DNA of 25,423 bases. Origin: a virus. Below are positions 7,209 through 15,885 of this stretch, one piece after another. The DNA is taken from positions 1 through 25,423 of IMG/VR virus record IMGVR_UViG_3300028829_004147. One strand, written 5' to 3'. A program made the position numbers and the translations under genes. Position 1 is the first letter of the stretch; each line of letters begins with the position of its first letter. The notes below the pieces were generated by a model. The model worked only from the letters and a program-made list of their open reading frames with translations. It ran no database searches and was not told where the DNA came from.

Positions 7209-8899
7209 TGGCAAGAAATAAACCAATACCAAGAAGTCAACGATTGGAATTTAATCGTGGGACCAAAGTCAGTCGTAATTCGCCTGCCGTAAAGGATGAT
7301 GTAAAAAATGTATCAGTTGGTCTTATGGATATGGATAGTTCTATCTTGTTCTATTTTAATAATGTAATCAAGCCAGAAGTAGAGGAAAACAAAGAAAAGG
7401 TAAAGGTCCCTTGTTTATACGCATCACCAGAAAGATGGGTATCAATTCAAAAGAATGGATTTATAAGGGATAAACAGAATCAAGTTATTGTTCCATTAAT
7501 TGCATTTAAGAGAACAGCAATGGAAAAAAATCAAGACATTCCAATTGACAAGTTAGATGCGAACAAACCAAGAAACTTCTACTCATTTCAGAAAAAATAC
7601 TCACAAGTTAATCGTTACGACAAATTCAGTATCCAACAAGGTCTATCACCAGGTAGAGAATATTACAATGTAACAATGCCAGACTACGTAACTTTGACTT
7701 ATGAGTTTACAATTTGGACTTCATACATTGAGCAAATGAATAAAATTATTGAAAAGATAATGTATTCTGAGGGTTCTTATTGGGGTGAACCAGGTAAGAT
7801 GAGATTTAGAACTCAAATAGAAAGTTATACAGACGCTTCTGAAATGGAAGCAGAAAGACTTATAAAAACAACATTTACAGTAAATTTATTCGGATATATT
7901 TTACCTGAATCATACAACAATTATACGACAACACAAAAGTATCTTACACCTAAAAAAATTATAATGAGAGAAAATGCCGATACCACATTGGTAGATGAAA
8001 CAGGTAGAGTTTCATTGGCAGACAATTCAGCAGTTGAGGGTGGAGCCCCAACAAAAGATTTATTTTCAATATCCGTAACTGAGGGATTAACATTTACACA
8101 AGGAACGGGTGTAACGATATCCAATACGGGTGTTTCATTTGATGGCTCAAACGCACTAACGCAGGCAATATCTATTGGACAACCAGTAGGAACTACCGAT
8201 AGTGTTACATTTAATCAAGTAACAGCAAGTAGTGCTTTACAAATTGGAGATTCATCAACAAAATACACTACAACGGGTATAAGTGGTAGTATAGATATTA
8301 CGGGTTCATTAGTTACTACGGGTAATTTAACCGTAGCAGGAAATGCCACAATCAACGGAACACTAACCGCCAATGAATTCCATACCGTAATGACTTCTGC
8401 TTCAATATTGTTTGAAAGTGGTTCAACAAAGTTTGGTAATTCAACAGATGATAAACACGAATTTACAGGTAGTGCACAGACAACGGGTTCATTTAAGTTA
8501 AATGGATATAGTGTAGACGAGATATCAAACGACACAAGTTTAACAGATGGAAGTGCAACTGCATTAGTAACGGAGAATGCAGTAAAAACTTATGTTGAAG
8601 CAAACACAACAACCGTTTCAGGATATTTAAGAAAACAATTTGTAAAAGTATCATCCGGTGTTTCTAATGCTTCAACGGCAAGTTTTAGTAGTGTTGCAAG
8701 CGCATCCGCACCAACAGGATATACAGCAACAAGTGAAAATGATTTTATATTTTTTATTAATGGGCAATATATGGAACACGATGCTTTAACAATACAGCAA
8801 GCAGGTTCCAACTTTTTATTAAAGGTTAACACAAGTGGTATAGGATATACATTAGAAAGTGATGACGAAATTTTAGCAATTGGTAAATTTAATTCATAG
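7208..8899 (+). CDS. 15: Tail terminator (gp15-like) fused to a C-terminal fibre
   Basis: ATG 7208 overlaps the previous stop. The 563-residue product has two parts. Residues about 1-250 look like a gp15-type tail terminator/sheath stabiliser: VPCLYASPERWVSIQKNGF, then IVPLIAFKRTAM, then VTLTYEFTIWTSYIEQMNKI with IIEKIMYSEGSYWGE, then FTVNLFGYILPES. This parallels T4 gp15 (272 aa) motif by motif. Residues about 265-563 are Thr/Ser/Gly-rich fibre repeats (TGSLVTTGNLTVAGNATING, FESGSTKFGNSTDDKHEFTG). They end in a compact domain (about 435-563: VDEISNDTSL ... LESDDEILAIGKFNS) that is paralogous to the whole C-terminus of the next gene. T4 gp15 carries no such fibre, so this is an unusual fusion. 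It would place fibres at the neck. Confidence 0.8.
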   Translation: MARNKPIPRSQRLEFNRGTKVSRNSPAVKDDVKNVSVGLMDMDSSILFYFNNVIKPEVEENKEKVKVPCLYASPERWVSIQKNGFIRDKQNQVIVPLIAFKRTAMEKNQDIPIDKLDANKPRNFYSFQKKYSQVNRYDKFSIQQGLSPGREYYNVTMPDYVTLTYEFTIWTSYIEQMNKIIEKIMYSEGSYWGEPGKMRFRTQIESYTDASEMEAERLIKTTFTVNLFGYILPESYNNYTTTQKYLTPKKIIMRENADTTLVDETGRVSLADNSAVEGGAPTKDLFSISVTEGLTFTQGTGVTISNTGVSFDGSNALTQAISIGQPVGTTDSVTFNQVTASSALQIGDSSTKYTTTGISGSIDITGSLVTTGNLTVAGNATINGTLTANEFHTVMTSASILFESGSTKFGNSTDDKHEFTGSAQTTGSFKLNGYSVDEISNDTSLTDGSATALVTENAVKTYVEANTTTVSGYLRKQFVKVSSGVSNASTASFSSVASASAPTGYTATSENDFIFFINGQYMEHDALTIQQAGSNFLLKVNTSGIGYTLESDDEILAIGKFNS

Positions 8900-8907
8900 G
8901 GACGATA

Positions 8908-9771
8908 ATGAGTGTTCCTAAATTTATACTTAAAAACCCAATAACAATCGAAACACCAACAGGTGTTACAGGAAGTATTGATAGTAATGTTTTTGAATCA
9001 CAAGACTTTTTTTTAAAGAACTCAAGAAATGTTGTATTGAGAATTGGACAAGCAGTTTCTACGAGTTCAAATGTTCAGTTCTCAAATGTAACGAGTTCAA
9101 ATGTAGTAAAAATTGGTAACTTATTTTTGGGTGATGGATTCATTAGTAGTTCAGCAAGTTTAGTTTCACACACAGGTAGTATAGTCGTAACGAATCAACT
9201 AACTGGTAGTGGAAATATGACACTAAACGGAACACTAAATGCAACAAAGATTGAAGCAAGTGTTAGTGAATCTTTCACATTGTTTGAAAGTGGTTCAAGT
9301 ATATTCGGAGACACTACAGACGATAAACATATGTTGACAGGTAGTGTTGATATAACGGGTTCATTTAAATTAAATGGGTATCAAGTAGATGAAATATCAA
9401 ATGATACTTCATTGGCTGGCAGTAGTACAACTTCTTTACCAACTGAAAATGCGGCAAAACAATACTTTATATCTACTGGTGCTTTTGATAAAAACACTTA
9501 CATTAGAAAGTCATTTGCACATACAGGAAGTATTACAAATTCTGCAACTGCAAGTTTTACCGCGATAACAGCATCAGCACCAAGTGGACTAACAACTACA
9601 AGTGAAGAAGATTTTATGTTTTTTGTAAATGGTATGTTGATTGAGGGAGACGCATTAACAATACAACAAAAAACATCAACTAATTTAGAGTTAAGATTAA
9701 ACACATCAGGTTTAGGATACTCATTAGAATCAGATGATGAGGTCGTAGGATTTGGTAAATTTAATAGTTAG
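8908..9771 (+). CDS. Short fibre/whisker-like protein, paralogue of the upstream fibre domain
   Basis: ATG 8908 follows GGGA at 8899-8902, 8 nt after the previous stop. The 287-residue product lacks the terminator domain. It begins MSVPKFILKNPITIETPTGV, and then carries the same fibre modules as the preceding protein: IGQAVSTSSNVQFSNVTSS, FESGSSIFGDTTDDKHMLTG, SFKLNGYQVDEISNDTSL (from about residue 152) and the ending GLGYSLESDDEVVGFGKFNS. The near-identical C-terminal domain suggests gene duplication and perhaps co-assembly with its neighbour. Receptor or neck-fibre function is inferred from repeat type and position. Confidence 0.75.
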   Translation: MSVPKFILKNPITIETPTGVTGSIDSNVFESQDFFLKNSRNVVLRIGQAVSTSSNVQFSNVTSSNVVKIGNLFLGDGFISSSASLVSHTGSIVVTNQLTGSGNMTLNGTLNATKIEASVSESFTLFESGSSIFGDTTDDKHMLTGSVDITGSFKLNGYQVDEISNDTSLAGSSTTSLPTENAAKQYFISTGAFDKNTYIRKSFAHTGSITNSATASFTAITASAPSGLTTTSEEDFMFFVNGMLIEGDALTIQQKTSTNLELRLNTSGLGYSLESDDEVVGFGKFNS

Positions 9772-9783
9772 ATATTTATAAGT
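9770..9783 (+). promoter_or_regulatory. Late-promoter-like motif 5 (large fibre)
   Basis: The core ATATTTATAA (9772-9781) starts one base after the TAG of the previous gene and lies 22 nt before ATG 9804. Confidence 0.5.
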
Positions 9784-9803
9784 AGGAAAAATATAAGAGA
9801 ATT

Positions 9804-12449
9804 ATGGCAAATATTAAGGGAAAACAACTATCGGGTAATTTAGCAGTAACTAATGTTACGGCAAGTGGACACATTAGTGGAAGTAATACTTCTACGGGTT
9901 CATTTGGTAACGTGCAAGTCGTTAGAAGTATGACAGCAGCAAATGTTTCAGCATCAGTTATTCAAGCTACTCAAGGAACAATCGATATCCACTCATTGAG
10001 TGGTTACGTGGCCAACGAAAACATAGACCATACATCAGTAACACTAACAGCAGGAGATGGATTATCAGGCGGTGGAACGATAGCTGCAAATAGAAGTTTT
10101 GCAGTAGATTCTACGGTTTTAAGAACCACAGGTGATAATGTAGTCTCGAGTTCAGCTCAAATCGCATCAAATATTAGTGGTTCATTTACTGCACCAAGTG
10201 CGAGTTTCTCTACAAGGGTAACTACTGCAGAATCAGAACTAAGTAATACTTTATTTAGTAGTTCCGCACAAGTAGACCACGACTCTACAACAAATTTCGT
10301 AGCAAACGAACACATAGACCACACATCAGTTAGTATTACTGCAGGAGCAGGTTTAACGGGTGGTGGAACAATAGCATCCACAAGAGATATCGCAGTCGGC
10401 GCTGGAACAGGTTCAAATATTAGTGGTTCAAGTTTATTAGGTGTGGTTGGAACAGCAACACAAGGAACAATTGATATTCATTCATTGAGTGGATATGTGG
10501 CAAATGAGAACATAGACCATACAAGTGTAACAATTACCGCAGGTGCCGGACTAACAGGTGGCGGAACAATTGCTGCAACAAGAACTCTTGCAGTAGGAGC
10601 CGGAACAGGTGTTACCGTTAATGCAAATGATGTAGCAATCGGACAGGCAGTAGCGGCATCAAGCACACCAACATTCGCAGGACTTACCTTAACGGGTAAT
10701 TTAATATCAGATTCAATAATTAGTGGTAGTAGAGTGGCCACATTAGGAGCGATTACTGGTTCTACAATCTCCGCATCAATTCTTATAGGAACACAAATTA
10801 CTGGTTCCGAAATTTCCGCATCGGTTGCTCAGGCAACACAAGGAACGATTGATATACATTCTTTAAGTGGATATGTAGCAAATGAGAACATCGACCACAC
10901 CTCAGTAAGTGTTATAGCAGGAACTGGTTTAACAGGTGGTGGAACGATAGCTGCAAACAGAACTTTAAATGTGATAGGCGGTGATGGTATAACGGCTAAT
11001 GCAAATGATATAGCAATTACAGCAGCCCAAACAACCATTACATCTTTATTAGCAACTGATATTAAAATCGGTGAAGATGACCAAACAAAAATAGATTTTG
11101 AAACACCAAACGAAATACATTTCTACGCAGATAATACTGAACAGGTTTACTTGGGTGACAATATTTTTGGACCAGAATCCGATAGTGATGTAGATTTAGG
11201 TGCAACAGGTGTTAGATGGAAAGATGCTTTTGTAGATAGTGTAACTGCAACTGGTAATGTAGCAGCAGCTACCATTACAGCAACAGGCGATATCACCACA
11301 GAGGGCGATGTTATAGCAAAAAATTATATCGTAAGTTCTTCAGTAACCCATATGACTCAGTCATTCTTAAGTGGTTCAACTATATTTGGTGATGATACAC
11401 TCGATACACATATATTTACAGGTTCATTACTAATTACTGGTAGTGCACCGACCGACATCACAACAACAAATAGTATATTTGTAGGAAATGATATAACGGG
11501 TTCAATTATTAGTGGTTCAAGTTTATTGGGTGTGGTTGGAACAGCAACACAAGGAACAATTGACCACGATAGTTTAGCAAACTTCGTCGCAGATGAACAC
11601 GTTGCTCACGGCGATGTAAGTATCATAGCAGGTGCCGGATTAACAGGTGGTGGAACAATCGCAGCAAACAGAACTATCAATGTTGTTGGTGGAACAGGTA
11701 TAACTGCAAACGCCAATGAAATAACAACCACAGATGGTGAGATTGTTCACGATAGCTTAAGTGGATTTGTAGCAAACGAACACATAGACCATAGTGGAGT
11801 AAGTGTAACAGCAGGAACAGGATTAACTGGTGGTGGAACAATTGCCGCAACAAGAACCTTAAATGTTATTGGTGGTGATGGAATTACAGCTAACGCAAAC
11901 GACATAGCAATCACCGCAGCTCAAACAACTATTACTTCTTTAATCAATTCAAGTTTAACAAAAATCGGAACAGCAACAGACCAAGAATATATTAAATTTG
12001 ATACATCAAATGAAGTCAATACACACATTAACAATACCGAAAGATTAAGTGTAACAGCAGTTGGAGTAGAGATTACAGGACACGTATCAGCTAGTGGAAA
12101 TATAACGGGTTCAATAATTGAAGCAAGTGGTGATGTTATCGCATTTGGTTCATCAGATAGAAGACTTAAAGACAATATTACACCTATTGAGAATCCATTA
12201 GAAAAAATGGACAAAATTGGTGGTTATACATTTGTATGGAACGATAATCAATCAACATATACAGGAAAAGATGTTGGTGTGGTTGCACAAGAAATTGAAG
12301 AGATTTTACCAGAATTGGTAACAACAAGGGGAACGGGATATAAAGCAGTTAAATATGAAAAGATTGTTCCGTTGTTGATAGAATCAATAAAAGAATTACA
12401 GAAAAAAGTTCAAAAAATAGAAGAGAATTGTGATTGTTTGAACAAATAG
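9804..12449 (+). CDS. Large tail-fibre protein with C-terminal peptidase-S74 chaperone
   Basis: ATG 9804 has only a weak purine SD (AAGAGA, 9795-9800). The 881-residue product is a Thr/Ser/Gly/Ala-rich fibre. Six copies of a roughly 50-residue module (IDHTSVTITAGAGLTGGGTI type) alternate with shorter IxGSxISGS strands. Around residue 510-550 it shares the FLSGSTIFGDDTLDTHIFTG module with both preceding fibres. From Ser784, SDRRLKDNITPIENPLEKMD, then FVWNDNQS, DVGVVAQEIEEILPELV and VKYEKIVPLLIESIKELQKK are the hallmarks of the endosialidase-type intramolecular chaperone (peptidase S74). That domain trimerises the fibre and then cuts itself off near the Ser before DRRLKDN. The mature fibre would be about 784 residues. 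Confidence 0.9.
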   Translation: MANIKGKQLSGNLAVTNVTASGHISGSNTSTGSFGNVQVVRSMTAANVSASVIQATQGTIDIHSLSGYVANENIDHTSVTLTAGDGLSGGGTIAANRSFAVDSTVLRTTGDNVVSSSAQIASNISGSFTAPSASFSTRVTTAESELSNTLFSSSAQVDHDSTTNFVANEHIDHTSVSITAGAGLTGGGTIASTRDIAVGAGTGSNISGSSLLGVVGTATQGTIDIHSLSGYVANENIDHTSVTITAGAGLTGGGTIAATRTLAVGAGTGVTVNANDVAIGQAVAASSTPTFAGLTLTGNLISDSIISGSRVATLGAITGSTISASILIGTQITGSEISASVAQATQGTIDIHSLSGYVANENIDHTSVSVIAGTGLTGGGTIAANRTLNVIGGDGITANANDIAITAAQTTITSLLATDIKIGEDDQTKIDFETPNEIHFYADNTEQVYLGDNIFGPESDSDVDLGATGVRWKDAFVDSVTATGNVAAATITATGDITTEGDVIAKNYIVSSSVTHMTQSFLSGSTIFGDDTLDTHIFTGSLLITGSAPTDITTTNSIFVGNDITGSIISGSSLLGVVGTATQGTIDHDSLANFVADEHVAHGDVSIIAGAGLTGGGTIAANRTINVVGGTGITANANEITTTDGEIVHDSLSGFVANEHIDHSGVSVTAGTGLTGGGTIAATRTLNVIGGDGITANANDIAITAAQTTITSLINSSLTKIGTATDQEYIKFDTSNEVNTHINNTERLSVTAVGVEITGHVSASGNITGSIIEASGDVIAFGSSDRRLKDNITPIENPLEKMDKIGGYTFVWNDNQSTYTGKDVGVVAQEIEEILPELVTTRGTGYKAVKYEKIVPLLIESIKELQKKVQKIEENCDCLNK
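9970..11900 (+). repeat. Six in-frame fibre repeats
   Basis: Related units begin near 9972, 10264, 10452, 10832, 11542 and 11735. Each encodes the H-x-S-L-x-x-[YF]-V-A-x-E-[NH]-[IV]-x-H series and then GLTGGGTIAAxRT. Units 3 and 5 share the VVGTATQGTID lead-in, and units 4 and 6 share the VIGGDGITANANDIAIT ending, indicating duplication or homologous exchange within the gene. The unit spacing is irregular. Confidence 0.85.
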
Positions 12450-12450
12450 T

Positions 12451-12465
12451 TTTATATTTATTACT
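12451..12465 (+). promoter_or_regulatory. Late-promoter-like motif 6
   Basis: The core ATATTTATTA (12454-12463) starts 5 nt after the fibre stop and 32 nt before ATG 12486. Confidence 0.55.
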
Positions 12466-12485
12466 AAACCAAAATAGGAGTTATA

Positions 12486-12767
12486 ATGGCAAAGAAAAAA
12501 GAAATTAAATTCACACAAGAAGAATTAAGTTCATTACAGAGTTTAAAAGATTCTTATTCCAATACTGAGTTAATGTTAGGTAAACTTGAAGTTGCTCGTA
12601 TGCAAACCGAACAACGATTGGAACAGATTGAAAATGACAAACTTCGTTTAGAAACCGAGTATGTTCAAATACAATCACAAGAAACTGAGCTAGTAAGTGA
12701 ACTAAATGAAAAGTATGGAGCAGGTAATCTTAATCCAGAAACCGGCGTCTTCACACCAACAAAATAG
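12486..12767 (+). CDS. Small coiled-coil protein, unknown
   Basis: ATG 12486 has AGGAG at 12476-12480. The 93-residue product is almost one long coiled coil (about residues 8-75: FTQEELSSLQSLKDSYSNTE, then LRLETEYVQIQSQETELVSE). It ends with KYGAGNLNPETGVFTPTK. It has no Cys or membrane segment. It has its own promoter motif and lies between the fibre and sheath genes. A tail assembly or structural accessory role is plausible, but I recognise no named family. Confidence 0.75.
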   Translation: MAKKKEIKFTQEELSSLQSLKDSYSNTELMLGKLEVARMQTEQRLEQIENDKLRLETEYVQIQSQETELVSELNEKYGAGNLNPETGVFTPTK

Positions 12768-12798
12768 TTAGTCTTGGTAGTGAATTTTGAGATTTGTA

Positions 12799-12814
12799 TA
12801 TGATATTTATATAC
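12799..12814 (+). promoter_or_regulatory. Late-promoter-like motif 7 (sheath)
   Basis: The core ATATTTATAT (12803-12812) lies 30 nt before the sheath ATG. The flank TGATATTTATATACA is nearly the same as motif 3. Confidence 0.55.
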
Positions 12815-12842
12815 AACGATTAACACATTTAGGAGAAATCGA

Positions 12843-15251
12843 ATGGCAGAGAGAATAGTAAGTCCTGGTGTATTTACCAGAGAAAAAGATTTATCTTTCT
12901 TACCACAAGGAATTTCAGAAATTGGAGCAGCATTAATTGGACGAACAGAAGAAGGTCCAGCATTTGTTCCAACACAAGTAAGAAATTTTGCGGAGTTTGA
13001 AGAGATATTTGGTAGCGAAAACCAGAATTTTTATGTTCCTTTTACAGCAAAGGAATACTTACGAAGCGCAGGAACGGTAACAATCGTTCGTGTACTAGGA
13101 CTTGGCGGATATCAAAATGACTTTATAGCATTGGGATTGTCGGGTTCATTTGGTGGTTCAACAAATCAACACCAAATAGCAGCAGTATTAAAGCCGTCAG
13201 CAGGCGGTCTTACACTTGATTTAGATGGGGCATCCAGTGCTTCATTTTCAGTAAGTAGTAGTTGGAGTTCATCCACATTAAAAGTAACAAATGGTTCAGG
13301 TGGATTCGATACCCACTCGTTCTCATTTAACACAGGTTCAGCAGAATATATTGACAAAGTATTTAGTTCAGACCCATTAACTACCGAAAAGGGCGTATAT
13401 TTATATAAAAATTATATGGATGTTCAAACAATGGGTGGTATGGATTTAAATGTATCTGCAAGTATAGCTAGTGGTAGTACAAATAGTTTCTTATTTGACT
13501 ACAAGGTAGCTACAACACCTTCAATACAATCACAATTAGTTGGTGGTTCAAGAACAAGTTTATTTAAAGTAAATACTCGTTCACACGGAGACGCTCAAAA
13601 TTCAAAATTTAAATTAGCAATACGTGATATTAGAGAGCCAGTAGATGTAGCAGGAAGTGATTATGGTGACTTTGCTATTGAACTTAGAAGAAACAATCCA
13701 GGTCAAAACAACGATAATGAAGTCTTAGAAAGCTTCCAAAATTGTAATTTTGATGAGGATTCAGTAAACTATTTACCAAGAAAAATTGGTGATAGATATG
13801 TAACTATTGATTCAAATGGAAAATTAACCACTAATGGTGATTATCCAAATCAATCTAAGTTTATTTACATTAGTGATTATACTAGCTTAGTTGGAATTTC
13901 AAAAGGATTAGTTCCTATGGGATTCGGAGCAGTATCATCACCACACAACTCAACATTAGCACTTGACGATAGATTTAAACCATCACTTGATTCATTAGCA
14001 ACAATTCCTTCAGCTTCATTTAAAGGAAACTTCAACGAAGGACAATTAAATAAGTCTGGAAATTTTGATGCGAATGTATTCTATGGTTTTGATTTTGATA
14101 GAGAAACTAACAAACAATATTTAGCACCATTACCATTGAGTATTAGTAATACAACAGGTAATGTTACTATGAGTTTAGAAAATCAATTAGGACACGCAGA
14201 CGCTTCCACATTAGGAACAACATTTTCTGACGCAAGTGAGAAAATTACATTAGCACTTTCTCACAAAGACCAGAGAAAGTTCGTTGTACCGTTTCAAGGT
14301 GGTTTTGATGGATTAAATCCAGCAGTAACAGCATCAGTTGGTTCAGCAATAACTGCAGCTAATTCACAAGGATTTGATTTTACTACATCACTTTCAAGTG
14401 GTTCAGTAGCATTTAAACGAGCAATCAATGCAGTATCCAATCCAGATGAGTTCGATATTAACTTGTTGGTAACACCAGGTATTATCCACTCAATACATCC
14501 AAGCGTAACAAATCACGCTATTTCAAAAGTAGAAGATAGAGCAGATTGTTTCTATATTATGGACGGGTCAGTATATGGTCGTTCAATAGACAATGCAGTA
14601 GCTGATGTTAAAACATTGGATAGTAATTATGTAGCAACATATTATCCTTGGGTTAAAGTAATTGATGAAGTTAAAAACAAACCAACTTGGGTTCCACCAT
14701 CAGTAGTATTGCCAGGTGTATATGCAAATACTGATAGAGTAGCTCACGAATGGTTCGCACCAGCAGGTCTGAATCGTGGTGGTTTACAAAATGTAACAGA
14801 AGCTCAAACAAGGCTAACGCATGCGGAAAGAGATGAATTATACGAAAATCGTATTAATCCTATCGCAACTTTCCCAGGTCAAGGTGTAGTAGTGTTTGGA
14901 CAGAAAACTCTACAAGGAAAACCAAGTGCATTAGATAGAATCAATGTAAGAAGATTGTTGATTAGACTTCGTAAGTTTATCGCATCTACTTCAAGATTCT
15001 TAGTGTTTGAACAAAACAACAATGCAACAAGAAATCGTTTCTTGAATCTTGTAAATCCTTTCTTAGAGCAAGTTCAAGCAAACTCAGGATTGACAGCGTT
15101 TAGGATTGTAATGGACGAAAGTAATAATGGTCCAGATGTTGTGGATAGAAACCAATTAGTTGGTCAGATATTCATACAACCAACCAGAACAGCTGAATTC
15201 ATAGTCTTAGATTTCGTAGTTCAACCAACAGGAGCAGCATTTGCAGACTAA
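12843..15251 (+). CDS. 18: Contractile tail sheath protein, gp18-like
   Basis: ATG 12843 has AGGAG at 12831-12835. The 802-residue product starts with the sheath hallmark MAERIVSPGVFTREKDLSFL, then AALIGRTEEGPAFVPTQVRN and YLRSAGTVTIVRVLGLGGY. The C-terminal sheath domain is clear: LNRGGLQNVTEAQTRLTHAE, DELYENRINPIATFPGQGVV, FGQKTLQGKPSALDRINVRR, and the terminal FIQPTRTAEFIVLDFVVQPT. It polymerises around the tube and contracts at infection. It is longer than T4 gp18 (659 aa); the extra length lies in the middle (about residues 100-480), probably surface-exposed insertion domains. It has its own promoter motif and a strong terminator, so it is expressed as a single-gene unit. Confidence 0.96.
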   Translation: MAERIVSPGVFTREKDLSFLPQGISEIGAALIGRTEEGPAFVPTQVRNFAEFEEIFGSENQNFYVPFTAKEYLRSAGTVTIVRVLGLGGYQNDFIALGLSGSFGGSTNQHQIAAVLKPSAGGLTLDLDGASSASFSVSSSWSSSTLKVTNGSGGFDTHSFSFNTGSAEYIDKVFSSDPLTTEKGVYLYKNYMDVQTMGGMDLNVSASIASGSTNSFLFDYKVATTPSIQSQLVGGSRTSLFKVNTRSHGDAQNSKFKLAIRDIREPVDVAGSDYGDFAIELRRNNPGQNNDNEVLESFQNCNFDEDSVNYLPRKIGDRYVTIDSNGKLTTNGDYPNQSKFIYISDYTSLVGISKGLVPMGFGAVSSPHNSTLALDDRFKPSLDSLATIPSASFKGNFNEGQLNKSGNFDANVFYGFDFDRETNKQYLAPLPLSISNTTGNVTMSLENQLGHADASTLGTTFSDASEKITLALSHKDQRKFVVPFQGGFDGLNPAVTASVGSAITAANSQGFDFTTSLSSGSVAFKRAINAVSNPDEFDINLLVTPGIIHSIHPSVTNHAISKVEDRADCFYIMDGSVYGRSIDNAVADVKTLDSNYVATYYPWVKVIDEVKNKPTWVPPSVVLPGVYANTDRVAHEWFAPAGLNRGGLQNVTEAQTRLTHAERDELYENRINPIATFPGQGVVVFGQKTLQGKPSALDRINVRRLLIRLRKFIASTSRFLVFEQNNNATRNRFLNLVNPFLEQVQANSGLTAFRIVMDESNNGPDVVDRNQLVGQIFIQPTRTAEFIVLDFVVQPTGAAFAD

Positions 15252-15280
15252 GGTTAGATTATAAAATCAACACAAGATAA

Positions 15281-15315
15281 GAAAAACCCCCGGTTCGACA
15301 TCGGGGGTTTTTTGT
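15281..15315. terminator. Strong bidirectional terminator after sheath
   Basis: A perfect 11-bp stem AAAAACCCCCG (15282-15292) / CGGGGGTTTTT (15302-15312) encloses a 9-nt loop. It ends the sheath transcript on the + strand and can also stop the minus-strand island transcripts. Confidence 0.93.
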
Positions 15316-15333
15316 GTAATGAAAGGAGACAAA

Positions 15334-15434
15334 ATGCGAAACAAAATCTGCAGGTGATTTACGCCAAATCACCAAAGGTTGTTTCTAATATCGTGAAACA
15401 CTACATAACCCAATTCGGTTCCAAATTATCGTAG
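15334..15434 (+). pseudogene. Possible broken or frameshifted micro-ORF
   Basis: An excellent SD (AAAGGAG, 15322-15328) precedes ATG 15334, but this frame stops after seven codons (TGA 15355-15357). In the -1 frame an open stretch runs from the A tract at 15343-15346 to TAG 15432-15434. A single -1 slip or a missing A would give a 33-residue peptide, MRNKNLQVIYAKSPKVVSNI onward. It may be a degraded gene, a -1 frameshift or chance. No family is recognised. It lies downstream of a strong terminator with no promoter motif. Confidence 0.25.
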
Positions 15435-15442
15435 TCACCGAA
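15353..15442. other. Cluster of three hairpins, possible structured RNA
   Basis: Three consecutive inverted repeats are present: GGTGATTT/AAATCACC (15353-15373, perfect 8 bp), TGTTTC/GAAACA (15380-15400) and TTCGGT/ACCGAA (15414-15442). On the minus strand they lie in the 3' untranslated part of the 131-aa gene. They could be a 3' stabilising structure, a small RNA or remnants of mobile DNA. It is not a tRNA: no acceptor or T-loop geometry fits. Confidence 0.35.
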
Positions 15443-15457
15443 AACCCACGAATCTAA

Positions 15458-15853
15458 TTACTTAGGATAAATAGCAAAGGTATCGGCGTATTCAGCCAAA
15501 CAATAACCTTGAGCTCTTACATAGCCGTAATGTGTTTTGCTACAACCCCTATACTTAATTCTATAATTGCCAGTCTTCATCATAGTTCTAACCACAGCAT
15601 TCCATCTATACATCATAGGAATACCCTTATATAAAGCTTGTTCAAAGTAAGGAGCTTCATAGTCTTCCAACCTAACAGCCGGTTGATTAGTATTAGCTTC
15701 ATACAATTCCATAGGATTGTGTGCATATTGATAGACATTCATAGTAAATGTCCTATTGTCAAAACCAAAAGCTCTTGGAACTTTCGTATCAGCAAAATCT
15801 CTCATATAAATACCTTCGGTATCAGTTGTAATCGTTTCATTATTTTCAATCAT
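15458..15853 (-). CDS. Unknown 131-aa protein on the opposite strand
   Basis: On the minus strand the start is ATG at 15853-15851, with AAAGGA 7 nt upstream. The frame opens eight codons further, but that start lacks an SD. The 131-residue product begins MIENNETITTDTEGIYMRDF and includes VPRAFGFDNRTFTMNVYQYA, GIPMMYRWNAVVRTMMKTGN and two cysteines near the C-terminus (YRGCSKTH and GYCLAEY). It is rich in Tyr and aromatic residues, with no membrane segment. I do not recognise it. A TTGACA-17-TATATT promoter stands upstream. It interrupts the sheath-tube order on the opposite strand, so it looks like inserted cargo, probably expressed early (inference). Confidence 0.75.
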   Translation of the reverse strand: MIENNETITTDTEGIYMRDFADTKVPRAFGFDNRTFTMNVYQYAHNPMELYEANTNQPAVRLEDYEAPYFEQALYKGIPMMYRWNAVVRTMMKTGNYRIKYRGCSKTHYGYVRAQGYCLAEYADTFAIYPK

Positions 15854-15885
15854 TTCGTTTTCCTTTATCATTATCATAACACTAT

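Noticed and set aside
8215-8535. Minus-strand frames opposite the fibre genes (also at 10157-10741, 11921-12214 and elsewhere)
   Set aside because: Shadows of Thr/Ser/Gly/Ala-rich fibre repeats, with Val/Pro/Ala composition and no initiation signals.
9970-11900. Regular repeats that might suggest a CRISPR array
   Set aside because: The repeats are long, imperfect, in frame and irregularly spaced; they encode fibre modules.
13397-13406. ATATTTATAT inside the sheath gene, matching the late motif
   Set aside because: It lies within coding sequence with no gene start downstream; expected by chance in AT-rich DNA.
15380-15440. Possible tRNA in the island (GGTTCCAAAT resembling a T arm)
   Set aside because: No matching acceptor stem, D arm or anticodon arm could be formed around it.
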